A stretch of DNA of 12,049 bases from the NCBI GenBank assembly GCA_020860885.1, contig JAJBTS010000080.1:1-12049 (forward strand), read 5' to 3'. The DNA comes from Bacteroidales bacterium (GTDB lineage: Bacteria > Bacteroidota > Bacteroidia > Bacteroidales > Azobacteroidaceae). The notes below the pieces were generated by a model. The model saw only the letters and a program-made list of their open reading frames with translations. It was not told the origin of the DNA and did no database searches. Shown in pieces: positions 1 to 7,885 of the stretch; position 1 is the stretch's first letter; the number at the start of each line of letters is the position of its first letter. The position numbers were made by a program, and so were the translations under genes.

Positions 1-19
1 CTTAATAAATAATTTTGTT

Positions 20-1267
20 ATGAAAAAGACAATTTCCTTCGTATTTATTTTATTTGTGATAACAAATGTTATTCACGCTCAAACTCCATCCCCATATATT
101 GAATTGTGCGGGAAATATCAATTCAATGAAGACATATACCTTCCTGTATATAAAGCAATACGTTTGGGTTCTACCGACGAATATACAGGAAGCAGAATAA
201 AATTCTCAGTCGATCCTACTCACGGAGGTGTATTTGATTATTTCCCGAAGTTAGCTATCCGGGCGGGGAAAGCAAGTGGGGATGGCTTTACCTATGTAAT
301 GACTTTGAAAGAAAATGGAAATGTTGGGGTCGGAATCGATCCGACAGAGAAATTGGATGTGAACGGTACTGTAAAAGGAACCAAATTAAGATCACAGAAT
401 AGTACAGGGTATGCAGAGATGAACGCCGTTGCTGGTTATTTCAATTTTAGTACAGACCGTCCTTATTTCTATTTCAATAAACCTGTAAGGGTTACAGGAG
501 GAAATATCGGCAGCAACAGCGGAAACCTGAATTTGCAGACAGCAGGAAGTACGAAAATGACAATCCTGAGCGCCAACGGAAACGTGGGGATAGGAACCTC
601 CGCTCCCACATATAAGCTTCATATGAACGGAGATGCTAAAGTAAACAACAATTTAAGGGTAGCAGGACATCAATATATACCTAACAGCAGATCTCTTATA
701 TTTGGACATGAAACGGATAAAAAGAAACAGTTAAGCTTGCGTTTTGTAGAAGGAACTCCCACGGGTGATTCATACCTCCAATACGGAGGCAATCTCTATA
801 TCTACAGCGGTGCAGTGAGCAACTACGTGGGTCGTATAGGCGAAGATGGGAATTTTTATATCGGATGGAAAGAAGAGATTGAAACCAAAAGAAACCTTAC
901 TGTAAGCGGAACTGTTAAAGCTTCAAAACTGGAGACTAAAGTAGACGTATGGTCAGACTTTGTTTTCTCCGACAATTACGATCTTCCTTCTATCGGTGAA
1001 GTAAAATCGCATATCAAAGAGCATAAACATCTTCCGGGTATTCCCAGCGAAAAAGAAGTGTTGGAAAACGGTATAGACGTAGCTGATATGCAGGCTAAAC
1101 TGCTTCAGAAAATCGAAGAGCTGACTTTGTATACTATACAGCAGCAGGAAATAATCGACAATCATCAGGAAACCATCTCTGAACAAAAGAATATTATCTT
1201 GGAACAGCAGAAAATGTTTGACTCCATACATCAGGAGATCAGTCAATTAAAAGATCAATTAAAATAA
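20..1267 (+). CDS. Secreted fibre-like protein with S74-like helical C-terminus
   Basis: A 415-residue exported protein of unknown precise role. Residues 1-20 form a signal peptide (MKKT start, hydrophobic core, HA-Q cleavage site). The body is beta-rich and carries two copies of a tail-fibre-like motif: GNVGVGIDPTEKLDVNG (100-116) and GNVGIGTSAPTYKLHMNG (187-204). From Trp311 (WSDFVFSDNYDLP) runs the C-terminal block common in Bacteroidota fibre-like proteins, with HKHLPGIPS (336-344) and a Gln/Glu-rich coiled coil (about 355-415). In phage fibres comparable C-termini act as trimerisation or chaperone regions; here assembly into a surface fibre is inference. No T9SS tail or lipobox is visible. 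The start ATG at 20 is fixed by the signal peptide; TAATTTTG at 10-17 matches a Bacteroidota -7 box but lies only 2 bases from the ATG, so it may be chance. A broken paralogue lies at 6318-7295. Sure about export and architecture, not function. Confidence 0.85.
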   Translation: MKKTISFVFILFVITNVIHAQTPSPYIELCGKYQFNEDIYLPVYKAIRLGSTDEYTGSRIKFSVDPTHGGVFDYFPKLAIRAGKASGDGFTYVMTLKENGNVGVGIDPTEKLDVNGTVKGTKLRSQNSTGYAEMNAVAGYFNFSTDRPYFYFNKPVRVTGGNIGSNSGNLNLQTAGSTKMTILSANGNVGIGTSAPTYKLHMNGDAKVNNNLRVAGHQYIPNSRSLIFGHETDKKKQLSLRFVEGTPTGDSYLQYGGNLYIYSGAVSNYVGRIGEDGNFYIGWKEEIETKRNLTVSGTVKASKLETKVDVWSDFVFSDNYDLPSIGEVKSHIKEHKHLPGIPSEKEVLENGIDVADMQAKLLQKIEELTLYTIQQQEIIDNHQETISEQKNIILEQQKMFDSIHQEISQLKDQLK

Positions 1268-1313
1268 CAACCAGGGAAGTATATCTACTTCATTCGCTGC
1301 GTTAATCTATTAA

Positions 1314-1346
1314 GAAAGGGGCTGTCCGTCGCGGATGGCCCCTTTC
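1314..1346. terminator. Bidirectional hairpin terminator between converging genes
   Basis: A 15-bp stem (1314-1328 with 1332-1346) closes a TCG loop. It consists of GAAAGGGGC, two G-T wobble pairs and TCCG against the mirror arm. It lies 46 bases after the fibre-like gene and 26 bases after the minus-strand small-protein gene, so it can serve both. Only short T runs follow on either strand, so the terminator role is inferred from stem strength and position. Confidence 0.7.
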
Positions 1347-1372
1347 AGATCATTTAAAATAACGTTGAATAA

Positions 1373-1669
1373 TCACTTGTAAGTTTCTTTCCTTTTCCTT
1401 AAGAAAGTATATGCACCGTACGTCAGACCCAAGCCGAGAATAAGAGTCCATGCAGCATCTCCGACAGGAACCGACGGGTCTTGCTGCATGTTGTTTAAGT
1501 CATCCTGATTGATAGCATTCCCTCTTCCGGCGGTAGGTGCAGACTGTGTCCACTGCTGAGTCGTTTGCTGCATTCTGGATTGCATTTTCATATTGGGAGC
1601 GTCGGAAGCAAATACCGGACAAGCCAGTAATGCACCTATAAGGATCGTATATATTTTATTCATTTTCAT
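1373..1669 (-). CDS. Small exported protein with sorting-signal-like C-terminus
   Basis: A 98-residue protein of unknown function. Visible parts: signal peptide (1-21, ending CPVFA), a Met/Gln-rich soluble linker (about 25-64), then the tripartite end PVGD (68-71), a hydrophobic helix (about 72-90) and RKRK (91-94). This resembles the short Bacteroidota C-terminal signals of the P-I/V-D/G type (some are called PID-CTERM, from memory) that probably anchor or sort small proteins in the inner membrane. Its ATG comes only 6 bases after the stop of the 1059-residue exported protein, so the two are almost certainly co-transcribed and probably translationally coupled. A second in-frame ATG at codon 3 is possible. 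The stop is TGA. It could be a simple tail-anchored membrane protein instead of a sorted substrate. Confidence 0.75.
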   Translation of the reverse strand: MKMNKIYTILIGALLACPVFASDAPNMKMQSRMQQTTQQWTQSAPTAGRGNAINQDDLNNMQQDPSVPVGDAAWTLILGLGLTYGAYTFLRKRKETYK

Positions 1670-1675
1670 ATCTGT

Positions 1676-4600
1676 TTATTTTTTAGTGTTTACAATTTTG
1701 GTAGTTATCTCCCGGCCTGATTCATAGATTGTTTTCTCTATATAAACTTCTTTTTCCAATGGTCTGCCAATACGTATACCCTGTAGGTTGTAGTAACGTT
1801 TCTCTACAATTTCGCCCATAGGATCAGCAACCGGCTCCAGATCGGTAAAGCCTTCTTCCCCACTGATTGAAGATTTCAGCAGGTTCGGTGTTGTGGTAGA
1901 GATAAGGATAAACGATTCGAAAGGTTGAACCGTAGCGGATTGGCCTTCTTCCAGCAGAATAAATTTGTCTGTGTCAAATATATAATAGAACGTACCACCT
2001 CTCGAAGTCAGGCTTAAGGAAGCCCAGGTAGGATTGGCCACTAGTTTATAATTTTCCGCTTCCGGCACTACTGCTCCGTTAGAGAGTGTTGGCGCGGATT
2101 TGGAAACATACGTAATTTTCTTTCCGTTGAAATAAGCCGGATATTGGGCAATATAACCTTTCCCCGCTTCAAAAGAAGAAGTATATGTAAAGAGAGAGCC
2201 GTCGTAGGATTTCAACCAATAGTCTCCCCCAGTAGCTTCCGCGTATGGGTTTAACAAAGGGTATTCATCGTAACCGTCTTCCGTTCCGAAATAATAAGCT
2301 CCGGTATTTTCGAATGGGAATCCGATAGGATACCAGATATATTGATCCACTGTTTTTTCTATTTGCACTTTCCTGATCACCGTTAATTCTCCCTGAAGAT
2401 TTAATCCAGCACCACTTTCCAAAGTAAGATTGTTAACTTTGGTTCCTTCCGGTACTGTAGGAATATTTCCTGCTGATTGAATTACGACATCCATTCTTAT
2501 TTCAGGAACTCCATTGGACCAATTACCGGCATTGTTCCATTCGTCATTCAGAGCTCCCTCCCAATTTGTAATGTCGGAAGTGGAACCGTAAGCAATAAAC
2601 TCAAAACTAGCTTCCAGGTTTCGTAAATCTGCCGTTGCGGAAGTTCCTGCCGATACAGTTCCGGAAGAATCAGCTTTCAAAAATCCACGGTTGGAATAAG
2701 TAGCTTCAGCTCCTGTCCAGGAAATGATTTGCCACAAGGATTCATTGGTTGTCAAGTTACGCAGAATGCTTACCACCCGCGTATCCTGATCTGTAGGATC
2801 CCTCTGTACGAATTTATTTCCGGAAGTGGTATAATTCAGTTCTTTACCTGTCTTTTTATTTACCAATATGTAATTCAGAAGATCCGGGTTAATAGCATCT
2901 TCTTTTCTTTCAAATTTCCATAGTAATTCGTCTTCGGGCATAGACGGACTTACATAATCCGTTGTTACAATATTGTTATCCGCATCAACGGAAATCACTT
3001 TATTTTCTGCATCCGCAGCTTTGATTAAATACCAGTAAGCGGTTCCGTTTGCACTGAGAGTCGGATACAAGCTTAATTCCTGTTCCATCTCTGCTACTGA
3101 GAGGAATTCCAATCCATTTCCAACCAGATCAGGAGAAGCGTTTCTGGTCAATTCAAACACATTCGTGACTCCATTCGTCAACTGATTGGCATAACCGGAA
3201 TTTGTTCCTTGCTCAAAATACAGTTGATAAGACTGATCGCTTGTAAATGTATCGTTTTGATACGATTTCAGTCTAAAAACAGTGTTTCCTTCTTCATTTA
3301 TGGAAAAACGGGCAGTGGGGTTGCCGGAACTGGTAGTCCGCCCATAATCTAATTTGCCTCCGGCCTTATTTTCCAATTCAAAGAAACCTGTGGAAGGATC
3401 GTAATTAACTATTTTCCACAATTGCGCATCATTATCTCTTTCGGGTGTAGCGAACAAGCTATTCAGGGTGCCTCGGCTGTAAAGCACTCTTCCTCCGGCA
3501 TTCAACGATTTAATATAATACCAAACCTCTTCTCCGGTACTTACGGTGAGAGGAAAAGATGTAATTCCGGATAAAGCAACATACTTATTGGAAGCCCCTT
3601 CCGCCCGGAAAACAAGAGTAGCGCTATGAGGTCCTAACTCTGTCGGAGCATAGGTTACGCTTATTTTACCTTGCGCCCATCCAGTATTGTCTAATTGGAA
3701 TTGGGTTTCATCGCCTTCCAAAGCATACGTTACATCATTCAGGGTAATGCCTTCCACCGACACCTGTACTTCTTTGCTACCGGAAGAACTACCGACCTGA
3801 ATTTCTCCGAAATCTTCCGTTTCGGTATCAACCCCAATTTCGTAATTAGGAACATATTCACGCAATGCAAAAGAAGCCTCATTGGAGAAGAGTCCTCCTG
3901 TCGTTGCCGTGCTGGGAGTTATAACACCTTCTGCATTCACTTTCAGCAAAGCTCTCGGATTGGTATAAGGAGCTTCACCTCCCCAGGAAAGGAACTGCCA
4001 GGTATTCGCATCCGAAGATTTCAGGTTCTGAAGCACATGAAATACCCGGGAATCCGATGAAATCGCTCTTACGGAGAATTTGCCGGATGCAAAATTTAAT
4101 TCCCCGCCGTTTTTATTAATTAATTTATAGCTTATTGTTCCTGTATAATCCGTTTTCTGTTCGAACTTCCACAATTGAGAACTTACTTCGGTTTGTGCTT
4201 CCGCAGCAAATTTAGCTTCTTGTCCGATGCCTTCCGAAGTTAAAAACATAGGTGAAGTAGTAGATTTTGCTCCTATATAATACCAATATTCATCCGCATC
4301 CTTACTTACTTTAGGATAGCTATTCAATTTATCTTCCATTTCTTCGACAGTTAAGAACACGATCGCATTGCCTTCCGCTCCGCTCGTGGCTGTACGTTGG
4401 AATTCAAAGATGTTGGTAACGCCGTTGGTAAGCTGGTTTACATAGCCTGTTCCATTCGTGGAACTACCATTATTGTAATACAATTGATACGCAGCGCCAT
4501 ATACGGGATAAGTCGTTGTTAATAAAGTAAACACAGCGCCTGTCGAAGTCGATTTTATTCTCGTTCCGACGTAATTCAGATAAGCTCCGTCTTTTTTAGA

Positions 4601-4855
4601 AACAATTTTAAAACCCCCGTCGGAGCCTTCGGCTACCAGTTTCCATAATTGAGCGTCGTTATTCAGTTCAGGGTTCACAGCCAGAGTATTAAGAGTTTCA
4701 TGGTTGTACATTACCCTACCCGCTGCATTTAACGAGCTGATATAATACCAGACTTCCTTGCCGTCTTCGCTAAGTGTAGGAGGTGTTTGGGCAGGTAAGT
4801 GCCAGAAAGAGCATGTTATTAGAAATAACAAAACAAACATTTTCGTTTTCTTCAT
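1676..4855 (-). CDS. Large exported multidomain protein, beta-trefoil-like repeats, T9SS-like tail
   Basis: 1059 residues, probably a surface or secreted adhesin/glycan-binding protein. Order: signal peptide (1-22, ending LPAQ); two ricin/beta-trefoil-like modules (about 34-180 and 190-332) with QLWK and SQLWKFE motifs; an ASPM/Hydin-like beta-sandwich (about 335-432, DFGEIQVGSSS ... VTYAPTELG); a second pair of trefoil-like modules (about 443-598 and 606-755); a GNWSNGVP segment (764-835) of the kind found in Bacteroidota autotransporter-like repeats; a WYPIGFPF-to-PFESFI beta domain (841-990); and a tail (about 1013-1059) with YYNLQGIRI, VYIEKTIYESGR and TTKIVN, like a T9SS sorting domain. 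The second trefoil pair is an internal duplication of the first, offset about 409-417 residues. No catalytic motif is seen. Lectin activity is inferred from fold resemblance only. The start is set by the signal peptide; the first gene of a two-gene operon with the 98-residue protein. Confidence 0.87.
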   Translation of the reverse strand: MKKTKMFVLLFLITCSFWHLPAQTPPTLSEDGKEVWYYISSLNAAGRVMYNHETLNTLAVNPELNNDAQLWKLVAEGSDGGFKIVSKKDGAYLNYVGTRIKSTSTGAVFTLLTTTYPVYGAAYQLYYNNGSSTNGTGYVNQLTNGVTNIFEFQRTATSGAEGNAIVFLTVEEMEDKLNSYPKVSKDADEYWYYIGAKSTTSPMFLTSEGIGQEAKFAAEAQTEVSSQLWKFEQKTDYTGTISYKLINKNGGELNFASGKFSVRAISSDSRVFHVLQNLKSSDANTWQFLSWGGEAPYTNPRALLKVNAEGVITPSTATTGGLFSNEASFALREYVPNYEIGVDTETEDFGEIQVGSSSGSKEVQVSVEGITLNDVTYALEGDETQFQLDNTGWAQGKISVTYAPTELGPHSATLVFRAEGASNKYVALSGITSFPLTVSTGEEVWYYIKSLNAGGRVLYSRGTLNSLFATPERDNDAQLWKIVNYDPSTGFFELENKAGGKLDYGRTTSSGNPTARFSINEEGNTVFRLKSYQNDTFTSDQSYQLYFEQGTNSGYANQLTNGVTNVFELTRNASPDLVGNGLEFLSVAEMEQELSLYPTLSANGTAYWYLIKAADAENKVISVDADNNIVTTDYVSPSMPEDELLWKFERKEDAINPDLLNYILVNKKTGKELNYTTSGNKFVQRDPTDQDTRVVSILRNLTTNESLWQIISWTGAEATYSNRGFLKADSSGTVSAGTSATADLRNLEASFEFIAYGSTSDITNWEGALNDEWNNAGNWSNGVPEIRMDVVIQSAGNIPTVPEGTKVNNLTLESGAGLNLQGELTVIRKVQIEKTVDQYIWYPIGFPFENTGAYYFGTEDGYDEYPLLNPYAEATGGDYWLKSYDGSLFTYTSSFEAGKGYIAQYPAYFNGKKITYVSKSAPTLSNGAVVPEAENYKLVANPTWASLSLTSRGGTFYYIFDTDKFILLEEGQSATVQPFESFILISTTTPNLLKSSISGEEGFTDLEPVADPMGEIVEKRYYNLQGIRIGRPLEKEVYIEKTIYESGREITTKIVNTKK

Positions 4856-4931
4856 AAGATTTGTTTTTAAAAAGTTTAAATTAAATACATTTAGTTAAGT
4901 TAAATAAGCAGATTATTTTACAAAATTAACA
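4856..4931. promoter_or_regulatory. AT-rich divergent intergenic region
   Basis: Seventy-six very AT-rich bases separate the minus-strand 1059-residue gene from the plus-strand phosphatase pseudogene, so both promoters would be expected here. On the minus strand a TTTTG is followed by AT-rich hexamers, but I cannot assign a clean -33/-7 pair. Assignment as regulatory rests on position. Confidence 0.4.
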
Positions 4932-6288
4932 TTGGCTTCCGAAACTGTTTTACTGGTTTTGTTCTTTGTTTTGTCGTTATCGTTCAGTTGTTTAAAAAAT
5001 AATAATCTCAGGAATTATAAGATAAAATTATTCCGAATGAATAAAATAGCGGGTAAATCCGGTAAAATGATGTTAAAGAACATAACGTACCCTACCCTAC
5101 TTACAGATGCCGGCCGAAAACAGTATGGTAGTCCGGTGGGTGACAGCTTTCCCGTGCACCGGAGAAATTGAATATACTACGGATCCCAATTTCCGAAACA
5201 ATATAAGAAGAATGTCTTCCTCCACTCCCGTACAAACACACAAATTCAGACTGACAGGATTAAGCCGCGGAACCAGGTATTATTACAAAGTACGTTCCAT
5301 ACATGCCTGCGGAGAATCGGTATCCGAGTATTCCAATATTTATTCTTTCACCACTCCAGATAATAGAAAAGAAAACTTTACAGTAGTCCTCTTCAACGAC
5401 TTACACTCCACGGTCAGGCCTGTGGAAGTAGATACTTTCCTGAAGAAAATGACACCTTATTTACCTGCATCTTACGACCTGATCGTATACAACGGAGATA
5501 TTTTCGATGAAGTTACGGACGAAAGATACATCCCTTATTGGCTGGGAAGGTTTGTGAAATTTACAAACAACAGTGAAATACCATCGGTTTTTCTTGCCGG
5601 AAATCATGAATACGATAATATAACCACAGATGCCGACAATGATTACAGGAATATGGCGCTGAAAAAATACATCGATTTCGTACGGGATGGTATAGGCTAC
5701 GGAATGATAAGGTTAGGACAAACGCAATTTCTTTTCATGGATATAGGACACGACAGTTCCCAGGCTAAATTAAAAGAAGATCATGATGAACGGGGCAATT
5801 CGGAAGATATCCATACAATGAAAGGTATATGAAAAATTATCAAAAAAGAGCAAAGAGTCTACATTGAGTCTTTATTGCAGACTGTAGACAGTATAAAAGA
5901 AAGAAATACCATACTCATCCATCACATACCCTTTTTTGGGAGTTCTGTTTGGGAGCGACCGTATTTAGATATGGGAGGAGAGAAAATCAATCAGTTAAAT
6001 GTAAAACTGGCGATTAATGCTCATGTACATACTTTCTCGACTGAAGAAAAAGAAGAGAGAATTAAAACAATAAATGATACTATTTATGGTCATACATATC
6101 CGATATTAAAAACAGACGGCCCTTTTGGCGAAAGGGATTCAATTGAAAAAGACAGATTCCCCCTAATCATCTTAAAGAAAGAAGGCAACAGGTTGTTTAT
6201 CGACCGCCATGTGATGAATAACAGAACTTTTCAGGTTTTTTCAAAAAGATATGAGGTTGTGAATAGTTCAATTATAGAACTACCTTAA
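4932..6288 (+). pseudogene. Broken purple-acid-phosphatase-like metallophosphoesterase lipoprotein
   Basis: The intact family hydrolyses phosphate esters with a two-metal centre. Read through its lesions the gene has: a lipoprotein-like signal from a TTG at 4932 (LSLSFSC lipobox, Cys codon 4989-4991); the entry motif PYLQMPAENSMVVRW (5095-5139) of the N-terminal FnIII-like domain; then metallophosphoesterase motifs DLH (5398-5406), GDIFD (5494-5508), GNHE (5599-5610), HH (5920-5925) and AHVH (6019-6030, Ala where the family often has Gly). Lesion 1: the signal-peptide frame must shift at about 5090-5094; removing one C from the CCC at 5090-5092 joins KNITY to LPYLQ. Lesion 2: an in-frame TGA at 5830-5832 separates motifs I-III from IV-V, with the same frame open on both sides. 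The signal peptide also lacks an ATG and basic N-terminal residues, so the start may be damaged. Neither fragment carries all metal ligands, so no active enzyme is expected. Assembly error is the main alternative. Confidence 0.82.
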
Positions 6289-6317
6289 TGAATAATAAAT
6301 TTTAATACTTTACAATA

Positions 6318-7295
6318 ATGAAAAAAACAATTTTATTTTTAGCACTGATTCTGAGTACCGTTAGTCTGGTTAGAGCACAAGTTCCCGATCTGGAAGAAGT
6401 ACCTCTTTGTGGAACGTATATTTTTAAGAAGAATCTGTATGTAGGTTCAAAAACAGACCAAACCAAAAGACTTGTATTAGAACATACAGGAAATGAAGCA
6501 AATATTGACTTTGCTCCGGATCTGTATTTCCGGGCAGGAACACGAAGAACTTTGAAACTCGATAGTAACGCTGATTTTCATGTATACAACAATCAGCAAA
6601 TGCAAGCTAATAAATCCCTTATTTTCGGTAGTGGAACGGATCTGAATGCTAGTTTTCGTTTAAAGTATACCGGGAATTCCTATGTAGAGTATTCCGGTCA
6701 TTTGGTTTTTAGAAATTCAATAAGCACTAATACTGCGGTTATGTTCCAAAGGGAATCCAACTATACAAAAATAGCCATAGGGAATATAAGCACCACTTCA
6801 CAAAACAGATTGACTCTTTCCTATTTCGAAGGCGCAAACGATGCTTACATCAGCAACACGGCAGGCCCCATCTATATCATACCCAAAAGAACGGATATCC
6901 ATAACGGAAGTCCGGTTGCCTGCTTCGATGCCAATGGTTTAACAGTCAGAGGGAGAATCGTAACTTCTGCTACAGCCTGATCAGACTTCGTATTCTCTGA
7001 TAATTACGAATTGCCTTCTTTATCAGATGTTAAAACACATATTCAGGAACATAAGCATCTTCCGGATATACCCTCAGAATCGGAAGTTCTGGAAAACGGT
7101 ATAGACCTGGCAAATATGCAGGCCAAACTCCTTCAAAAGATCGAAGAACTGACTCTGTATACCATACAACAGCAAGAGTTGATCGATGAACAGAAGAAAA
7201 GCCTTTCGGAACAACAAAAAACAATTATGGAACAACAAAAAATGTTCCACTCCATACAGGAAGAAATCAAGCAATTGAAAACCCAATTAAAATAA
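6318..7295 (+). pseudogene. Fibre-like secreted protein interrupted by in-frame TGA
   Basis: Paralogue of the intact fibre-like gene at 20-1267. It begins with a signal peptide (MKKTILF ... RAQ, 1-21), shares the LCGxYxF block just after cleavage (30-36) and a SLIFGxxTD block (100-108), and has a shorter beta-rich body without the repeated GNVGIG motif. The frame runs to a TGA at 6978-6980 (codon 221), then continues open in the same frame as SDFVFSDNYELP, HKHLPDIPS and a Gln-rich coiled coil to a TAA at 7295. The intact paralogue has Trp311 at exactly the TGA position, so a TGG-to-TGA change explains it. Readthrough would give 325 residues. The truncated 220-residue product would keep its signal peptide but lose the conserved helical end. 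It starts 29 bases after the phosphatase pseudogene and could share its transcript. Natural decay, sequencing error or rare readthrough are possible. Confidence 0.85.
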
Positions 7296-7308
7296 CAATC
7301 AGGAAGAA

Positions 7309-7375
7309 AATTTTCGCACGTGTAATTTTTTCAAATGAGACTGCGATTTAAAAAAGTTACACGTGCGAAAATTTC
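7309..7375. repeat. Long inverted repeat, likely bidirectional terminator
   Basis: Arms 7309-7326 and 7358-7375 are an 18-bp perfect inverted repeat (AAATTTTCGCACGTGTAA). The stem extends inward by one G-T and five A-T pairs to 24 bp, leaving a loop of about 19 bases. It lies between the converging fibre-like pseudogene (ends 7295) and the GyrI-like gene (ends 7391). A T6 run follows the left arm and A6 precedes the right arm. Position suggests bidirectional termination; length and perfection are also compatible with a dispersed palindromic element. Confidence 0.75.
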
Positions 7376-7390
7376 AGAATTCTTGTATCT

Positions 7391-7861
7391 TTATTTCACC
7401 GGCATTACCACCCGGGTGACCTGTTCCGCTTCGGGAACTTCAGGTCCGGTATAGTAGTGTTCTATAGATGCTCCGGTGGGTTCGTATCCTTTTTCTTTGA
7501 TCCATTGCATCATCTCATTATACAACTCCGCCAGTGCGTCGTAAGTACCTCTGTGCAGGCAGACAGCTATTTTCCGGGCAGGAATGGTTATGCTTTGGAT
7601 ATCTCCTTTTGCCGGGAGAGATTTTTGCGTATAAAGTCCGATCACCATGCGGATATTATCTTCCGTCATCGCTTCGAATCCCGGATATTCTACGAAAGGA
7701 ATATCGGTAGTCGTTTCACCGAGTTCCTCAAGGTAACCCCCTATTTCCATAAACCCTGCTCCTATGTAATCACTGAAGGTGCCCATTGCAGCCTGTCTTT
7801 CTATCACAAGTGCTTTTTGCTCTACCTGTTGCAGAAGCATAATTTCTGTAATTTTAGCCAT
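7391..7861 (-). CDS. Stand-alone GyrI-like small-molecule-binding protein
   Basis: A 156-residue cytosolic protein of the GyrI-like/AraC effector-binding superfamily (two SHS2 units forming a ligand cleft). Typical features: FVEYPGFEAM (56-65), RMVIGLY (71-77), SLPAKGDIQSITIPARKIAV (81-100), CLHRGTYDAL (101-110), YNEMMQWIKEKGYEPTG (114-130) and Glu134 in the IEHYYTGP segment, where the family often places an acidic ligand-contacting residue. Members bind hydrophobic or cationic drugs, inhibit gyrase, or hydrolyse reactive cyclopropane genotoxins; which applies cannot be told from sequence. It is the last gene of the minus-strand series, 24 bases after the Fpg/Nei homologue, and the same fold forms the C-terminus of the AraC regulator two genes upstream. 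That suggests a shared or related ligand (inference). Start ATG at 7861, preceded by an AT-rich leader. Confidence 0.85.
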   Translation of the reverse strand: MAKITEIMLLQQVEQKALVIERQAAMGTFSDYIGAGFMEIGGYLEELGETTTDIPFVEYPGFEAMTEDNIRMVIGLYTQKSLPAKGDIQSITIPARKIAVCLHRGTYDALAELYNEMMQWIKEKGYEPTGASIEHYYTGPEVPEAEQVTRVVMPVK

Positions 7862-7885
7862 AATCTGAATTGTTTTTATGAGTTA

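Noticed and set aside
3695..4060. Open frames antisense to the large exported protein, and similar ones opposite other genes
   Set aside because: They mirror strong coding sequence, have no recognisable domains, and lack plausible leaders.
3100..4500. Repeated DNA suggesting a CRISPR array or mobile element
   Set aside because: The similarity is diverged coding duplication of protein modules, without regular spacers, terminal inverted repeats or a transposase.
4932..5171. Separate small 79-residue lipoprotein gene
   Set aside because: It has only a TTG start, its end is out-of-frame reading of the phosphatase entry motif, and its signal peptide fits as the front of the broken phosphatase.
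5830..6980. UGA recoding (Trp or other) to explain both in-frame TGA codons
   Set aside because: TGA ends the methyltransferase (ATGA overlap at 10440-10443) and the 98-residue gene (1373-1375), and Trp is encoded by TGG elsewhere, including Trp311 of the intact paralogue.
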